Origin: Sinorhizobium fredii USDA 257
GTDB lineage: Bacteria; Pseudomonadota; Alphaproteobacteria; Rhizobiales; Rhizobiaceae
DNA length: 64,000 nucleotides
Assembly (NCBI RefSeq): GCF_000265205.3
Contig: NC_018000.1
Coordinates: 4,526,001-4,590,000 of the forward strand
Direction: 5' to 3'
A program made the translations under genes and the position numbers. The notes beneath the pieces were generated by a model. The model saw only the letters and a list, made by a program, of their open reading frames with translations, was not told the DNA's origin and did not search any database. Positions within the stretch are counted from its first letter, which is position 1; each line of letters opens with the position of its first letter. Below, piece after piece: positions 55,046-62,320 of the stretch.

Positions 55046-55756
55046 ATGACGACGCAGGCCCCACTCGTCCCCGCAACGGAACTCGCCGCACGGAACCGAG
55101 CCAGCTTCCCGAATGAGAGTGCGGAGTACCGCCAGGCACGCAACGCTTTGCTGGCTGAGGAAATCGAACTTCGACGCCATATCGAGCGCGTGGCTGCGCA
55201 ACGCAGGCAACTGCCACTGGGCGGCGAGGTGCCGCGGGCTTACGTTTTCGAGGGGGAGAACGGGCCAGTAACGCTCGCTGACCTCTTTGGTGACAAGGAC
55301 ACGCTCATCATCTACAGCTACATGTTCGGCCCGGAGCGCGAGAAGCCCTGCCCCATGTGCACGTCGCTGATGGCCTCCTGGGAAGGGAAAGTGCCGGATA
55401 TCGAGCAACGCATCGCTCTGGCGATGGTCGCCCGCTCGCCGATCGAGCGGCTGGTCGAGGCCAAGAAGGCGCGCGGCTGGACCCAGCTGAAGGTCTATTC
55501 CGACAGCGAGGGGAGCTTTACCCGCGACTATGTCAGTGCCGAGGATGCGGATGTCCCCGGCTACACGGTTCTTACCCGTCGGGACGGCACGATCCGGCAT
55601 TTTTGGAGCGGCGAGATGAACGGCGAAATGGCCGATCCCGGCCAAGATCCGCGCGACGCGCCCGACCCCGACCCGCTGTGGCACCTGCTCGACACGACGC
55701 CGGAGGGCCGCGGCGCGGACTGGTATCCCAAACTGGAATATCGCCGCGGCGCCTAG
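55046..55756 (+). CDS. DUF899 thioredoxin-like protein
   Basis: The 236-residue protein matches the DUF899 thioredoxin-like family: FEGENGPVTLADLFGDKDTLIIYSYMFGPE, PCPMCTSLMASWEGK (CPMC motif in the position of a thioredoxin active site), KVYSDSEGSFTRDYV and the C-terminal DPLWHLLDTTPEGRGADWYPKLEY. A redox role is likely but not established. I chose the ATG at 55046 because GAGGAG lies upstream at good spacing. Confidence 0.88.
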   Translation: MTTQAPLVPATELAARNRASFPNESAEYRQARNALLAEEIELRRHIERVAAQRRQLPLGGEVPRAYVFEGENGPVTLADLFGDKDTLIIYSYMFGPEREKPCPMCTSLMASWEGKVPDIEQRIALAMVARSPIERLVEAKKARGWTQLKVYSDSEGSFTRDYVSAEDADVPGYTVLTRRDGTIRHFWSGEMNGEMADPGQDPRDAPDPDPLWHLLDTTPEGRGADWYPKLEYRRGA

Positions 55757-55970
55757 GCCCAATGTCCGAGGGGGCACATCAATCTGGCACGGACCTCCAT
55801 CCGTGCCCCTGGCGCTTTGGCGGAAGGCTTCGCTCCATTTCAGAAAATGCTGACACTTCTTGTTGCTAAACCTGACAACCACCATTTTTTGGGTCTAGAT
55901 TTCGAATCAGGTTAAAGTTGCCGCCTTTTCAGACCCCACGGGCATAACGCCTTTTCTTCCGGAGCCATTG

Positions 55971-57074
55971 ATGACGCCAGCCGAAAGGCCCTGCGACGAG
56001 ACGATCCGGTCGGCGCTCAGCCGGATTCTCGACAGCAAGAGCTTTCAGCGCTCCGAACGGCTGCGCGCCTTCCTCACCTATGTTGTCGAGAGGGAGATCG
56101 TCGGCGAGGCCGGTCAACTGAAAGGCTATTCGATCGCCGTCGACGTCTTTGGACGCAGCCAGGCTTTCGATGCCGATAGCGATCCTCTCGTGCGCGTTCA
56201 CGCTGGAAAATTGCGCAAATTGCTGAAAGGCTTCTACGAAGCCGAGGGGTCCGGCGAGGAATGGCAGATCGGCATCCCGAAGGGAACCTACGTGCCGGAG
56301 TACCGCCGGCGGCGTGACCCCGTCGCGGAAGTCCCTGTGCGGCCGGCCATGACTGCCCGAGATCGCGTCTCCAAGCGCCAGCGCGGATGGCAGCCAACTC
56401 CCTTCTCCTCGCCTTGGGCTGTGCTGACGGTACTGCCGCTGCTCTTGTTCACGCCACTGCCCTCACCGAAGATTGCGCTCGACATCGATGCAGAGGCCAA
56501 GCTTGTGAATGGTCCGATGGCCGCCGTCCGCGGGCTTCCCTCCGTGCGTTTCATCGTTGACGCGGAACATGGGAGCGCAGAGCATTTCGCCACGATATTG
56601 CGTGCAGCGGCGCTGCGCCACAAGACTCTTGGCTCGGCAGACATGGCCGGCGCTTCGCGCGCGACCGGTTCCTTGAACCCGGCGCTCGCCTTCTCCGTCA
56701 CGGTTGCGTGGCACGATACCCCAAGGCCCGGCCTTCGCGTGACGCTTTCGCACAACGGAGAAGCAATGCCGCTTCGTCAGGACTTCATCAGTGCCGAACA
56801 CCTCGCAAACGAATCTGACGTTCTCTACAAGACCACCTCGCTTGCAGCGCAGCTCTTCGCTCTCGATGGCGAGATTTACGCCCACGCCGCCACGGAGGGC
56901 CTGCAGAGTACATTGATGCGCTGCATGGTGACGACGGCGCGTTACAAGAAGCTCTTGACGCGCGAGAGCTTCCAGGAGGCCTGGACCTGCCAGCAGGAAC
57001 TTGCCCCTCTTAAGGGCGATGAACCCCTTTTCATCCTCTCTGCAAAGAAACCGATGCAGCTCTTCGGCCACTGA
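55971..57074 (+). CDS. Rhizobial cyclase-associated N-domain protein with membrane segment
   Basis: This 367-residue protein has an N-terminal domain (SALSRILDSKSFQRSERLRAFLTYVVEREIVGEAGQLKGYSIAVDVFGR, ADSDPLVRVHAGKLRKLL, IPKGTYVPEY). It is the same domain found in front of cyclase-like and TPR proteins in rhizobia. A hydrophobic segment follows (WAVLTVLPLLLFTP, about residues 145-158) with a periplasmic part of about 200 residues. It lacks a cyclase or TPR domain, so it may be a stand-alone sensor. The ATG at 55971 has GGAG nine bases upstream. Function is unknown. Confidence 0.7.
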   Translation: MTPAERPCDETIRSALSRILDSKSFQRSERLRAFLTYVVEREIVGEAGQLKGYSIAVDVFGRSQAFDADSDPLVRVHAGKLRKLLKGFYEAEGSGEEWQIGIPKGTYVPEYRRRRDPVAEVPVRPAMTARDRVSKRQRGWQPTPFSSPWAVLTVLPLLLFTPLPSPKIALDIDAEAKLVNGPMAAVRGLPSVRFIVDAEHGSAEHFATILRAAALRHKTLGSADMAGASRATGSLNPALAFSVTVAWHDTPRPGLRVTLSHNGEAMPLRQDFISAEHLANESDVLYKTTSLAAQLFALDGEIYAHAATEGLQSTLMRCMVTTARYKKLLTRESFQEAWTCQQELAPLKGDEPLFILSAKKPMQLFGH

Positions 57075-57549
57075 GCAGTTCAAGCGGCAGCAAGGCACCC
57101 TGCCGCAACCATCGCGAGGTGCCGTTACGGCGCAATCTGCTCTTGCCAACATTTCACCCCGCAATACTAAGGGCTGTTCACTTGGCTGATTAGCTCCTAC
57201 CGTGAATTCGTGCAGTTCGATGCCCAAAACCGCTTCCAGGCGGTCGCCAAGGCCGTGCTCACCGGCATAATCGCGTCGGATCAGCAACTGTCAACGCGCT
57301 GCCGCTCCACCTCTCGCGGTCTGACAAGCCCGGAGAGTTGTCATTACCCGTCGGTGGCGGTAGTATTTGCGCGCAGTTCCGGACGTCTTCGTCGACAGAC
57401 TGCATGTTTCGACAATGAGCTGCTTCTGACCGATCAGAAGAGCCTCTCGCACTTCGGGAGACATACTCAGAAGCTTATTTACATCCGACGCCAACAATGG
57501 CGCCTTCGCCGATTCGTATTGCATTCGGACGAATATACTGGAGGATAAA
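57075..57549. other. Intergenic region with no clear gene
   Basis: The 475 bases show no convincing coding sequence on the plus strand. A minus-strand frame of about 77 codons starting near 57524 (MQYESAKAPLLASDVNKLL) has no good ribosome site and no family I know. The last 60 bases are AT-rich and probably hold the promoter for the glycine-zipper lipoprotein gene. Confidence 0.35.
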
Positions 57550-57792
57550 ATGAGCAAGCCTACCTTAACTCTGATTTTCGTTGGCGCCCTCGCCTTATCC
57601 GGGTGCCAATCCGCTGCGACATCCCAAGGCGGAGGCAACGAGTTCGGCTGCATTGCCGGAACGGTTGGTGGCGCGATCGTCGGCGGCGTGGTCGGCGCGA
57701 CTATAGGATCCGGAACCGGTCAGCTCTGGGCCGTTGGTGGCGGCGCGACGCTAGGCAGCGCGGCCGGCAATGCCTTGACCTGTGCCTACTAG
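57550..57792 (+). CDS. Glycine-zipper lipoprotein
   Basis: The 80-residue product has a lipoprotein signal with lipobox LSGC (TLIFVGALALSGCQSA) and a glycine-zipper domain (GCIAGTVGGAIVGGVVGATIGSG, then GGGATLGSAAGNAL). The ribosome site GGAGG lies eight bases before the ATG. Such proteins (17-kDa antigen/OsmB-like) sit in the outer membrane. It is followed 12 bases later by an EF-hand gene, so the two are probably co-transcribed. Confidence 0.85.
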   Translation: MSKPTLTLIFVGALALSGCQSAATSQGGGNEFGCIAGTVGGAIVGGVVGATIGSGTGQLWAVGGGATLGSAAGNALTCAY

Positions 57793-57804
57793 TGGAAATC
57801 CGCC

Positions 57805-58161
57805 ATGATTCGAAACGTAGTTCTGGCGGCGGCACTTGCACTTTGCCAGCTTGTTCCAGCCGCCGCCCAGGATCGGCCTGCGGCCATGTCTCAAGGGCAA
57901 ATGGATCGCCTCGACCGCGACAAAAACGGCGTGGTCGACCGTTCCGAATACCAGGCCTTCATGACAAAGGCCTTCGTAGGTCTGGACAAGAACAAGGACG
58001 GCGGCCTGCGCTCCGACGAGGTGGCGCAGGCATTGAACGCTCAGCAATTTGCCGCCACTGACACGAACGGCGACGGCAACCTTAGCCAGAGCGAGTTCCT
58101 GAACCGGGTCATGGCAGATTTCAAGGCGGCCGATCGCAGCGGCGACGGCAGCCTGCAATAG
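57805..58161 (+). CDS. Secreted EF-hand calcium-binding protein
   Basis: This 118-residue protein has a signal peptide (VVLAAALALCQLVPAAAQ) and four EF-hand loops: DRDKNGVVDRSE, DKNKDGGLRSDE, DTNGDGNLSQSE and a truncated DRSGDGSLQ at the C-terminus. The first three have the 1-3-5-12 ligand pattern; the last is cut before position 12. It should bind Ca in the periplasm. It probably shares a transcript with the glycine-zipper lipoprotein. Confidence 0.88.
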   Translation: MIRNVVLAAALALCQLVPAAAQDRPAAMSQGQMDRLDRDKNGVVDRSEYQAFMTKAFVGLDKNKDGGLRSDEVAQALNAQQFAATDTNGDGNLSQSEFLNRVMADFKAADRSGDGSLQ

Positions 58162-58275
58162 GCAGGCACTCCTGAAACGCCGGGCGCTTCTTGACGCTCA
58201 ACGGTCGTGGAGGTGCCTGTGGGCTGGAATCTGTTCGGATTTGACGTACCGCACGAGATCGCCGCAGCATGAAAT

Positions 58276-58295
58276 GAGGGCCGCCTGCGGCCCTC
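58276..58295. terminator. Hairpin near the end of the YcaO/TfuA cluster
   Basis: GAGGGCCGC and GCGGCCCTC are perfect over nine bases with a two-base centre. It lies 50-70 bases after the stop of the last gene of the minus-strand cluster and is followed on that strand by ATTTCAT. It may end the transcripts of both the EF-hand unit and the cluster. Confidence 0.65.
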
Positions 58296-58344
58296 CGCGC
58301 AGATCAGTGATCATGGCCGCTCCCGCCATGAAACCCTTGCAAAG

Positions 58345-59031
58345 TCAATCGCGATGCCGTTGCGGAGCCAGAGATTGCGCTTGCGCATAAGCCAGTGGCG
58401 AACGACTGCCTGGCAGATTTTCGTCGAGGACCAGGGTTTTCACGTCATCCGAGCGAACATCAAGCGCAATGACGCGTTCAAGCTTGTCGATCTGCCAGAC
58501 GGCGTAGCCGAGTTCCGGAACAAATCCGCAGTCGCACCCGCAATCGCCGCCAAGGATCGCCCTCGGCTCTGCGGGCAGATACATGATTTGCGGTTTCGGC
58601 AGTTTGTAGCAATGCCCCTCATAGGCATAACCATAGATCACGCCGATGCTTTTGATATATTTACCGTCGTCGCCGCGAAAATTGCGTGAAGGAATATTAA
58701 TCTCTACCGTGAGTTTTAAGACTTCGGCTTCCTTCTCATCCACCAAAGCTAAGACTATCTGTTGCTGAAACAGGTCGACCAATTTTTTCTGCGCAACACG
58801 CCTGATAATTTCAGAAATCAGCTTCTTGTCATCATCTTTTATTTCACGACCTCGCAGTTCCTCTTCAAGACTGATGTCGAGGTCCCCGATCTCTTTGGGT
58901 GTAAATATCGACAGAGAGCTAGCTGGGCGGCCATAAAGACGCACCTCGCTTGGATTGTAGGCGTCATATTGTGGATCTTCGAGGCCCTTGGGCTCGTTAC
59001 CCACGCCGGGATGGTTACAACAATCACTCAT
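58345..59031 (-). CDS. Cys-containing orphan protein in the YcaO/TfuA cluster
   Basis: I do not recognise this 228-residue protein. It begins MSDCCNHPGVGN, has a helical middle (residues 45-110, EEELRGREIKDDDKKLISEIIRRVAQKKLVDLF) and a beta-like part (EVLKLTVEINIPS, YGYAYEGHCYKLPKP). A striking ILGGDCGCDCGFVPELGY segment lies near residue 165. The GG followed by C-G-C-D-C could be a leader-core boundary or a metal site. The base composition is visibly AT-richer than in the flanking genes, suggesting separate acquisition. The ATG at 59031 has AAGGAG at good spacing. It ends the cluster 22 bases after the metalloprotease-like gene and is my candidate substrate or scaffold for the YcaO/TfuA enzymes. 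Confidence 0.7.
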   Translation of the reverse strand: MSDCCNHPGVGNEPKGLEDPQYDAYNPSEVRLYGRPASSLSIFTPKEIGDLDISLEEELRGREIKDDDKKLISEIIRRVAQKKLVDLFQQQIVLALVDEKEAEVLKLTVEINIPSRNFRGDDGKYIKSIGVIYGYAYEGHCYKLPKPQIMYLPAEPRAILGGDCGCDCGFVPELGYAVWQIDKLERVIALDVRSDDVKTLVLDENLPGSRSPLAYAQAQSLAPQRHRD

Positions 59032-59053
59032 GTTCCCTCTCCTTTTCCTGGCT

Positions 59054-60238
59054 TCACCTTCGACCGATAATCTCACGCCATGCGAAGTTCGCCTCCAGCA
59101 CCTCCGCAGCCGCGCCTTGGGCGGCGGCAACGACAGCAGTTGCCGCCTGATCCAGACGCATCGTCGTCGGGTCGAGCGTCCTCAACGATGCCGCAAGCGC
59201 CTGTCCCACCAAATCACGAGCAGCGGCCAGCGCCAGTTCGAAGACCATTGGCTTGACCTCAAAGGCCCCGGCCGTTGCCGCGCGGAAGTCATCAAAATCA
59301 CGTTGATCCAGTTCGCGCAGGTCGATATCGAGAAGCCGAATGTCGGCGCAATCCCGCGCGACCAGTTCGCGGTGATAGAGCTCGACAATGGTATCGAAGA
59401 TGGCGCCGACGAAGGGAAGCGCGCGGTCGTGCACCTCGCGCGTGACGTCGGACATGCGGCGAAAATTGGTCGCCAGTCGAACCTGGGCCTCCGGACTTGT
59501 CTCTGCGAAACGATTGAGCTCGTTGTACAGGAGCAGGTTGCCCCTCGTTCGCCGCAGCAGCCGGTCGATGGCCGAGCCGAAATGCAGGAAGGAGATTAAC
59601 GATACGGCATCCGAAAAAGCCTCAGAAAAAGGAAAGAAGTCGGCTCCGCGTGAGAATATCGTGGGCACGCCGGTTTCGGACAGGAGGATAAGGTGTCCGA
59701 CTTCGTGGGCGATAGTATCGAAATTCAACGCATACGGCCGCCGCACTCCATCGGTGTCCGTACACCCAAGTTCCAGGAATCCGTAGCCCGCCTGTGCGTT
59801 GTCCCAATTCACAAAGGCAACGATCTCGAGGCGTGGAAAGGTCTGATCAAAAAACCATCGGACCGGTCGGCCGAGATAGCTCTGCCATATATCGAGAACG
59901 AAGTGCACGCAGGCATAGGCGTGCACGGAGAGAAACTCCCGTGAGGTCGGCGATACATTATCGAAGTGACGGTCCGGACCCGGCCTTGCCGGGGATCGCA
60001 TTGCCCCATTGAATGGCGGCAGGCGATCGAAGCCATACGGCTGCTTGTCGGAGAGCGGATCGACGACATACATCCGCGAGTCACTTGGCCCCGCACCGAT
60101 TTCGTCTCGCAATATCGGCAGCCAGACACGATCCGGCTGCTCGTATCCTGGAATGAAAGGGGGTTGGGGGAAGATCCAGAAGCGCGTACCCAGGCGCGCA
60201 TCACCAGACTCAAGGGCCTCATTCCGAAGCAAACGCAT
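59054..60238 (-). CDS. HExxH metalloprotease-like protein in the YcaO/TfuA cluster
   Basis: The 394-residue protein carries DTIAHEVGHLILL (the HExxH zinc motif, near residue 178) followed about 25 residues later by PFSEAFSDAVSLI. This resembles the Glu/Asp motif (NEAxSD) of thermolysin-like gluzincins, so a zinc peptidase of the M4/M36 type is plausible. The first 100 residues contain aromatic and Pro-rich segments without a signal peptide, so it probably acts in the cytoplasm. It lies between the TfuA-like gene and the orphan Cys protein and could cleave a precursor leader. Overall similarity to known M4 enzymes seems low. Confidence 0.7.
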   Translation of the reverse strand: MRLLRNEALESGDARLGTRFWIFPQPPFIPGYEQPDRVWLPILRDEIGAGPSDSRMYVVDPLSDKQPYGFDRLPPFNGAMRSPARPGPDRHFDNVSPTSREFLSVHAYACVHFVLDIWQSYLGRPVRWFFDQTFPRLEIVAFVNWDNAQAGYGFLELGCTDTDGVRRPYALNFDTIAHEVGHLILLSETGVPTIFSRGADFFPFSEAFSDAVSLISFLHFGSAIDRLLRRTRGNLLLYNELNRFAETSPEAQVRLATNFRRMSDVTREVHDRALPFVGAIFDTIVELYHRELVARDCADIRLLDIDLRELDQRDFDDFRAATAGAFEVKPMVFELALAAARDLVGQALAASLRTLDPTTMRLDQAATAVVAAAQGAAAEVLEANFAWREIIGRR

Positions 60239-60273
60239 CGCAAAATCGCCCCTCGGTCGGTGAAATCCGGCAA

Positions 60274-61080
60274 TCAGGGATTCAATTTATAAGTGTTCAC
60301 TAAATTTGAGTCAATGCCACCGGCTTCCAGGTCCCGCATGAAGGTGTTCGTCGCCGTCCAGGAATCAACGTCGCCTGCCGCCTCAGCCCTTCTTATAAGG
60401 CTCGGTGCGGTATGAAGTGCGAGGAGAGCGTCCTTTCCCTTCTGCTTTACCACCGTCTGTCGCACTTCTTGAATGCGGCCATCTGGCCATCCCGCCGCGC
60501 CTAGTACAGCCGCAAGCGTGCGCTCGCGAAAGTTCATATCTCGCGCCATTGTTGTGAGCAGCGTGCGTTCGGGAGGCGTGATGGCCTTGCGGCGCATCAG
60601 GCCCGAAAAGGTCCGCTGCAGATCGACCAGCGAGTCCGTTAGTTGCAGAAAGCCAAGCTCCGCCGGCCCCGAATGCACGGCCACGGCATCATCCGGTGCC
60701 AGAGCTGGAGGCGAGCCGCGAGCCTCCCTCAGCGATGAAAGGGCCCATCGGCGATACCATCTGTAGATCAAGCCGACGCCGATCATGCCGAAATCGTGGA
60801 GTTCCGCAGCCCTCAGCGCCCCCATGCTGGAGGCTCCGACCATCACAATGCCCTGCGCCATCGCCCAGAGAATCTCCTTGTGCCTGACGGCCGGCCGATC
60901 TTCGAACTGGCCGTCGATCAGGATCATGGCTCGCGGGCGGAAAGCATGGGCGGCCAAAAGAATGTCGCCCTGCGCGGCGGGCTGCAGATAGACGGCGTCG
61001 AGCAGCGCCTCGGCGTCGGCAAGCCGAAGCGTCGGGCCAAGAAACACCAGAATCGGACCCTCTTCGCTCGCATCCGCCAT
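60274..61080 (-). CDS. TfuA-like protein
   Basis: This 268-residue protein has the TfuA-like core: ILVFLGPTLRLADAEALLDAVYLQPAAQGDILLAA, AMILIDGQFEDRPAVRHKEILWAMAQGIVMVGASSMGALRAAELHDFGMIGVGLIYRWY, and DDAVAVHSGPAELGF. TfuA proteins work with YcaO enzymes in backbone modification, such as thioamide formation, and were first named in trifolitoxin production in Rhizobium. The ATG at 61080 starts four bases after the YcaO stop, so the two are coupled. Reading is cleanest from this ATG; a longer upstream frame lies inside ycaO. Confidence 0.9.
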   Translation of the reverse strand: MADASEEGPILVFLGPTLRLADAEALLDAVYLQPAAQGDILLAAHAFRPRAMILIDGQFEDRPAVRHKEILWAMAQGIVMVGASSMGALRAAELHDFGMIGVGLIYRWYRRWALSSLREARGSPPALAPDDAVAVHSGPAELGFLQLTDSLVDLQRTFSGLMRRKAITPPERTLLTTMARDMNFRERTLAAVLGAAGWPDGRIQEVRQTVVKQKGKDALLALHTAPSLIRRAEAAGDVDSWTATNTFMRDLEAGGIDSNLVNTYKLNP

Positions 61081-61084
61081 CTGC

Positions 61085-62320
61085 TCACCGTACAACAGAG
61101 AAAGGAAGCGCGCGGGCAAGGACCGTCCTTACACACTGCACGCCGGTTTCGAGATCGTGCCCGACCTGCACGGCGATAACCGGCCCCAGCCCGGCGGAGA
61201 GTACTCCGTTCAGCAGTGACACGGGATCGGCGATCACGGGCGACAATGCTGCATCCACTGGCCTCCCGGGCCCGTCCTCCAGGATGAGTCGGCGGGTCTT
61301 TGCCACGGCGGCATCGATGCTTCTTTTGTAGTGGGCTCTCGTCTGGTCGTCGCGAGCGCCCGAGATTGCCCCTGCCCGGGCCGACAGAGCTTCCAGCATA
61401 GCGCTCACCGTTGCCGCTTCGATGCTCGGGCCGGCCGCATAGCCTTCGGTCGGCAGGGCGAGGATCGGTTCACCCGGGCCTGTCTCAATCGTCTGACACC
61501 AGATTACCGGAATACCCGCAGGTGAAGGCGCATGCCACAGGGCAAAGGATATCCCACAGGCGGCAGCGACTGATTGGATATGATCCACCCGCGCCCCAAG
61601 GCCCGTCGAAGCGATGCGCGTGCGGTCGAAGAAGCCGTGTGTCGCGAAGGCCCGGGCGATCGCATCGCGCTCGATGCACTCGAACACACCATGTAGAAAG
61701 GCGCTGCAGGCATCCATATGGCAGGCGAGGCCTGTGGTCGTGCGGACGAACAGGCCGTCGCCAGCAGGTGGCGGTTCCGTGTAGCAGGTATGCACAAGTT
61801 CGAGCGGAACCGGCTGGGGATGACCAGTCGCGATGTCTATACCAACGATCCAGGGAATTTCGCGTCGTCGCCAGTTCTCCCGGCACTCCCGCCCCAGCAA
61901 CCGATCGAATAGTCCGTCGGCAAGATCGAGCTCCTCTGCCGTAGCGCGAAACGTTCGCAGCGGCGGAATGGCCTCGGCGAAATAGCGCTCGAGCGACTCC
62001 ATGATCGCCCCCACTGCCGCCTCCGTCATGGCAAACCCTCGCCCCAAGGCCGTGACCTCCGAGAGCGCGGCGGGCCGAATGACCTGTACCACCGGCAGGC
62101 CGACGCGATCGAGACCGGTGAGGTCTGCGAGCCGGGTTATCCGTGCGCGGCGGCAGAGCGGCATGATCTTTCGAAAGCACTCTTCCGCTTCCTCCGGTCC
62201 CCGACACTGCGACCAAGGCCGACGGAGACCAGAAACGATCTCGTGATGAAAGGCCGAAGGTCCCTGGTTGGCGGCAGCACCGCCGCTCGTGTGGCCGCGG
62301 GGTTCAAAGCCGACCGACAA
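61085..62320 (-). CDS. YcaO-family cyclodehydratase/thioamidase
   Basis: The 411-residue protein has the YcaO ATP-binding blocks: GRGFAMTEAAVGAIMESLERYFAE, LHGVFECIERDAIARAF and SAMLEALSARAGAISGARDD. YcaO enzymes use ATP to activate amide backbones, giving azolines or, with TfuA, thioamides. I start it at the TTG at 62320, which has GGGAG seven bases upstream and overlaps the ATPase gene stop by 17 bases. A longer reading from 62548 would lie wholly inside the ATPase gene. The C-terminus is not rich in Pro, unlike cyclodehydratases with a PxPxP end, so thioamidation is favoured over heterocyclisation. Substrate is unknown. Confidence 0.9.
   Translation of the reverse strand: MSVGFEPRGHTSGGAAANQGPSAFHHEIVSGLRRPWSQCRGPEEAEECFRKIMPLCRRARITRLADLTGLDRVGLPVVQVIRPAALSEVTALGRGFAMTEAAVGAIMESLERYFAEAIPPLRTFRATAEELDLADGLFDRLLGRECRENWRRREIPWIVGIDIATGHPQPVPLELVHTCYTEPPPAGDGLFVRTTTGLACHMDACSAFLHGVFECIERDAIARAFATHGFFDRTRIASTGLGARVDHIQSVAAACGISFALWHAPSPAGIPVIWCQTIETGPGEPILALPTEGYAAGPSIEAATVSAMLEALSARAGAISGARDDQTRAHYKRSIDAAVAKTRRLILEDGPGRPVDAALSPVIADPVSLLNGVLSAGLGPVIAVQVGHDLETGVQCVRTVLARALPFSVVR

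Noticed and set aside
57291..57524. A minus-strand protein of about 77 residues
   Set aside because: No convincing ribosome site, no family resemblance and uneven codon use; left as unproven.
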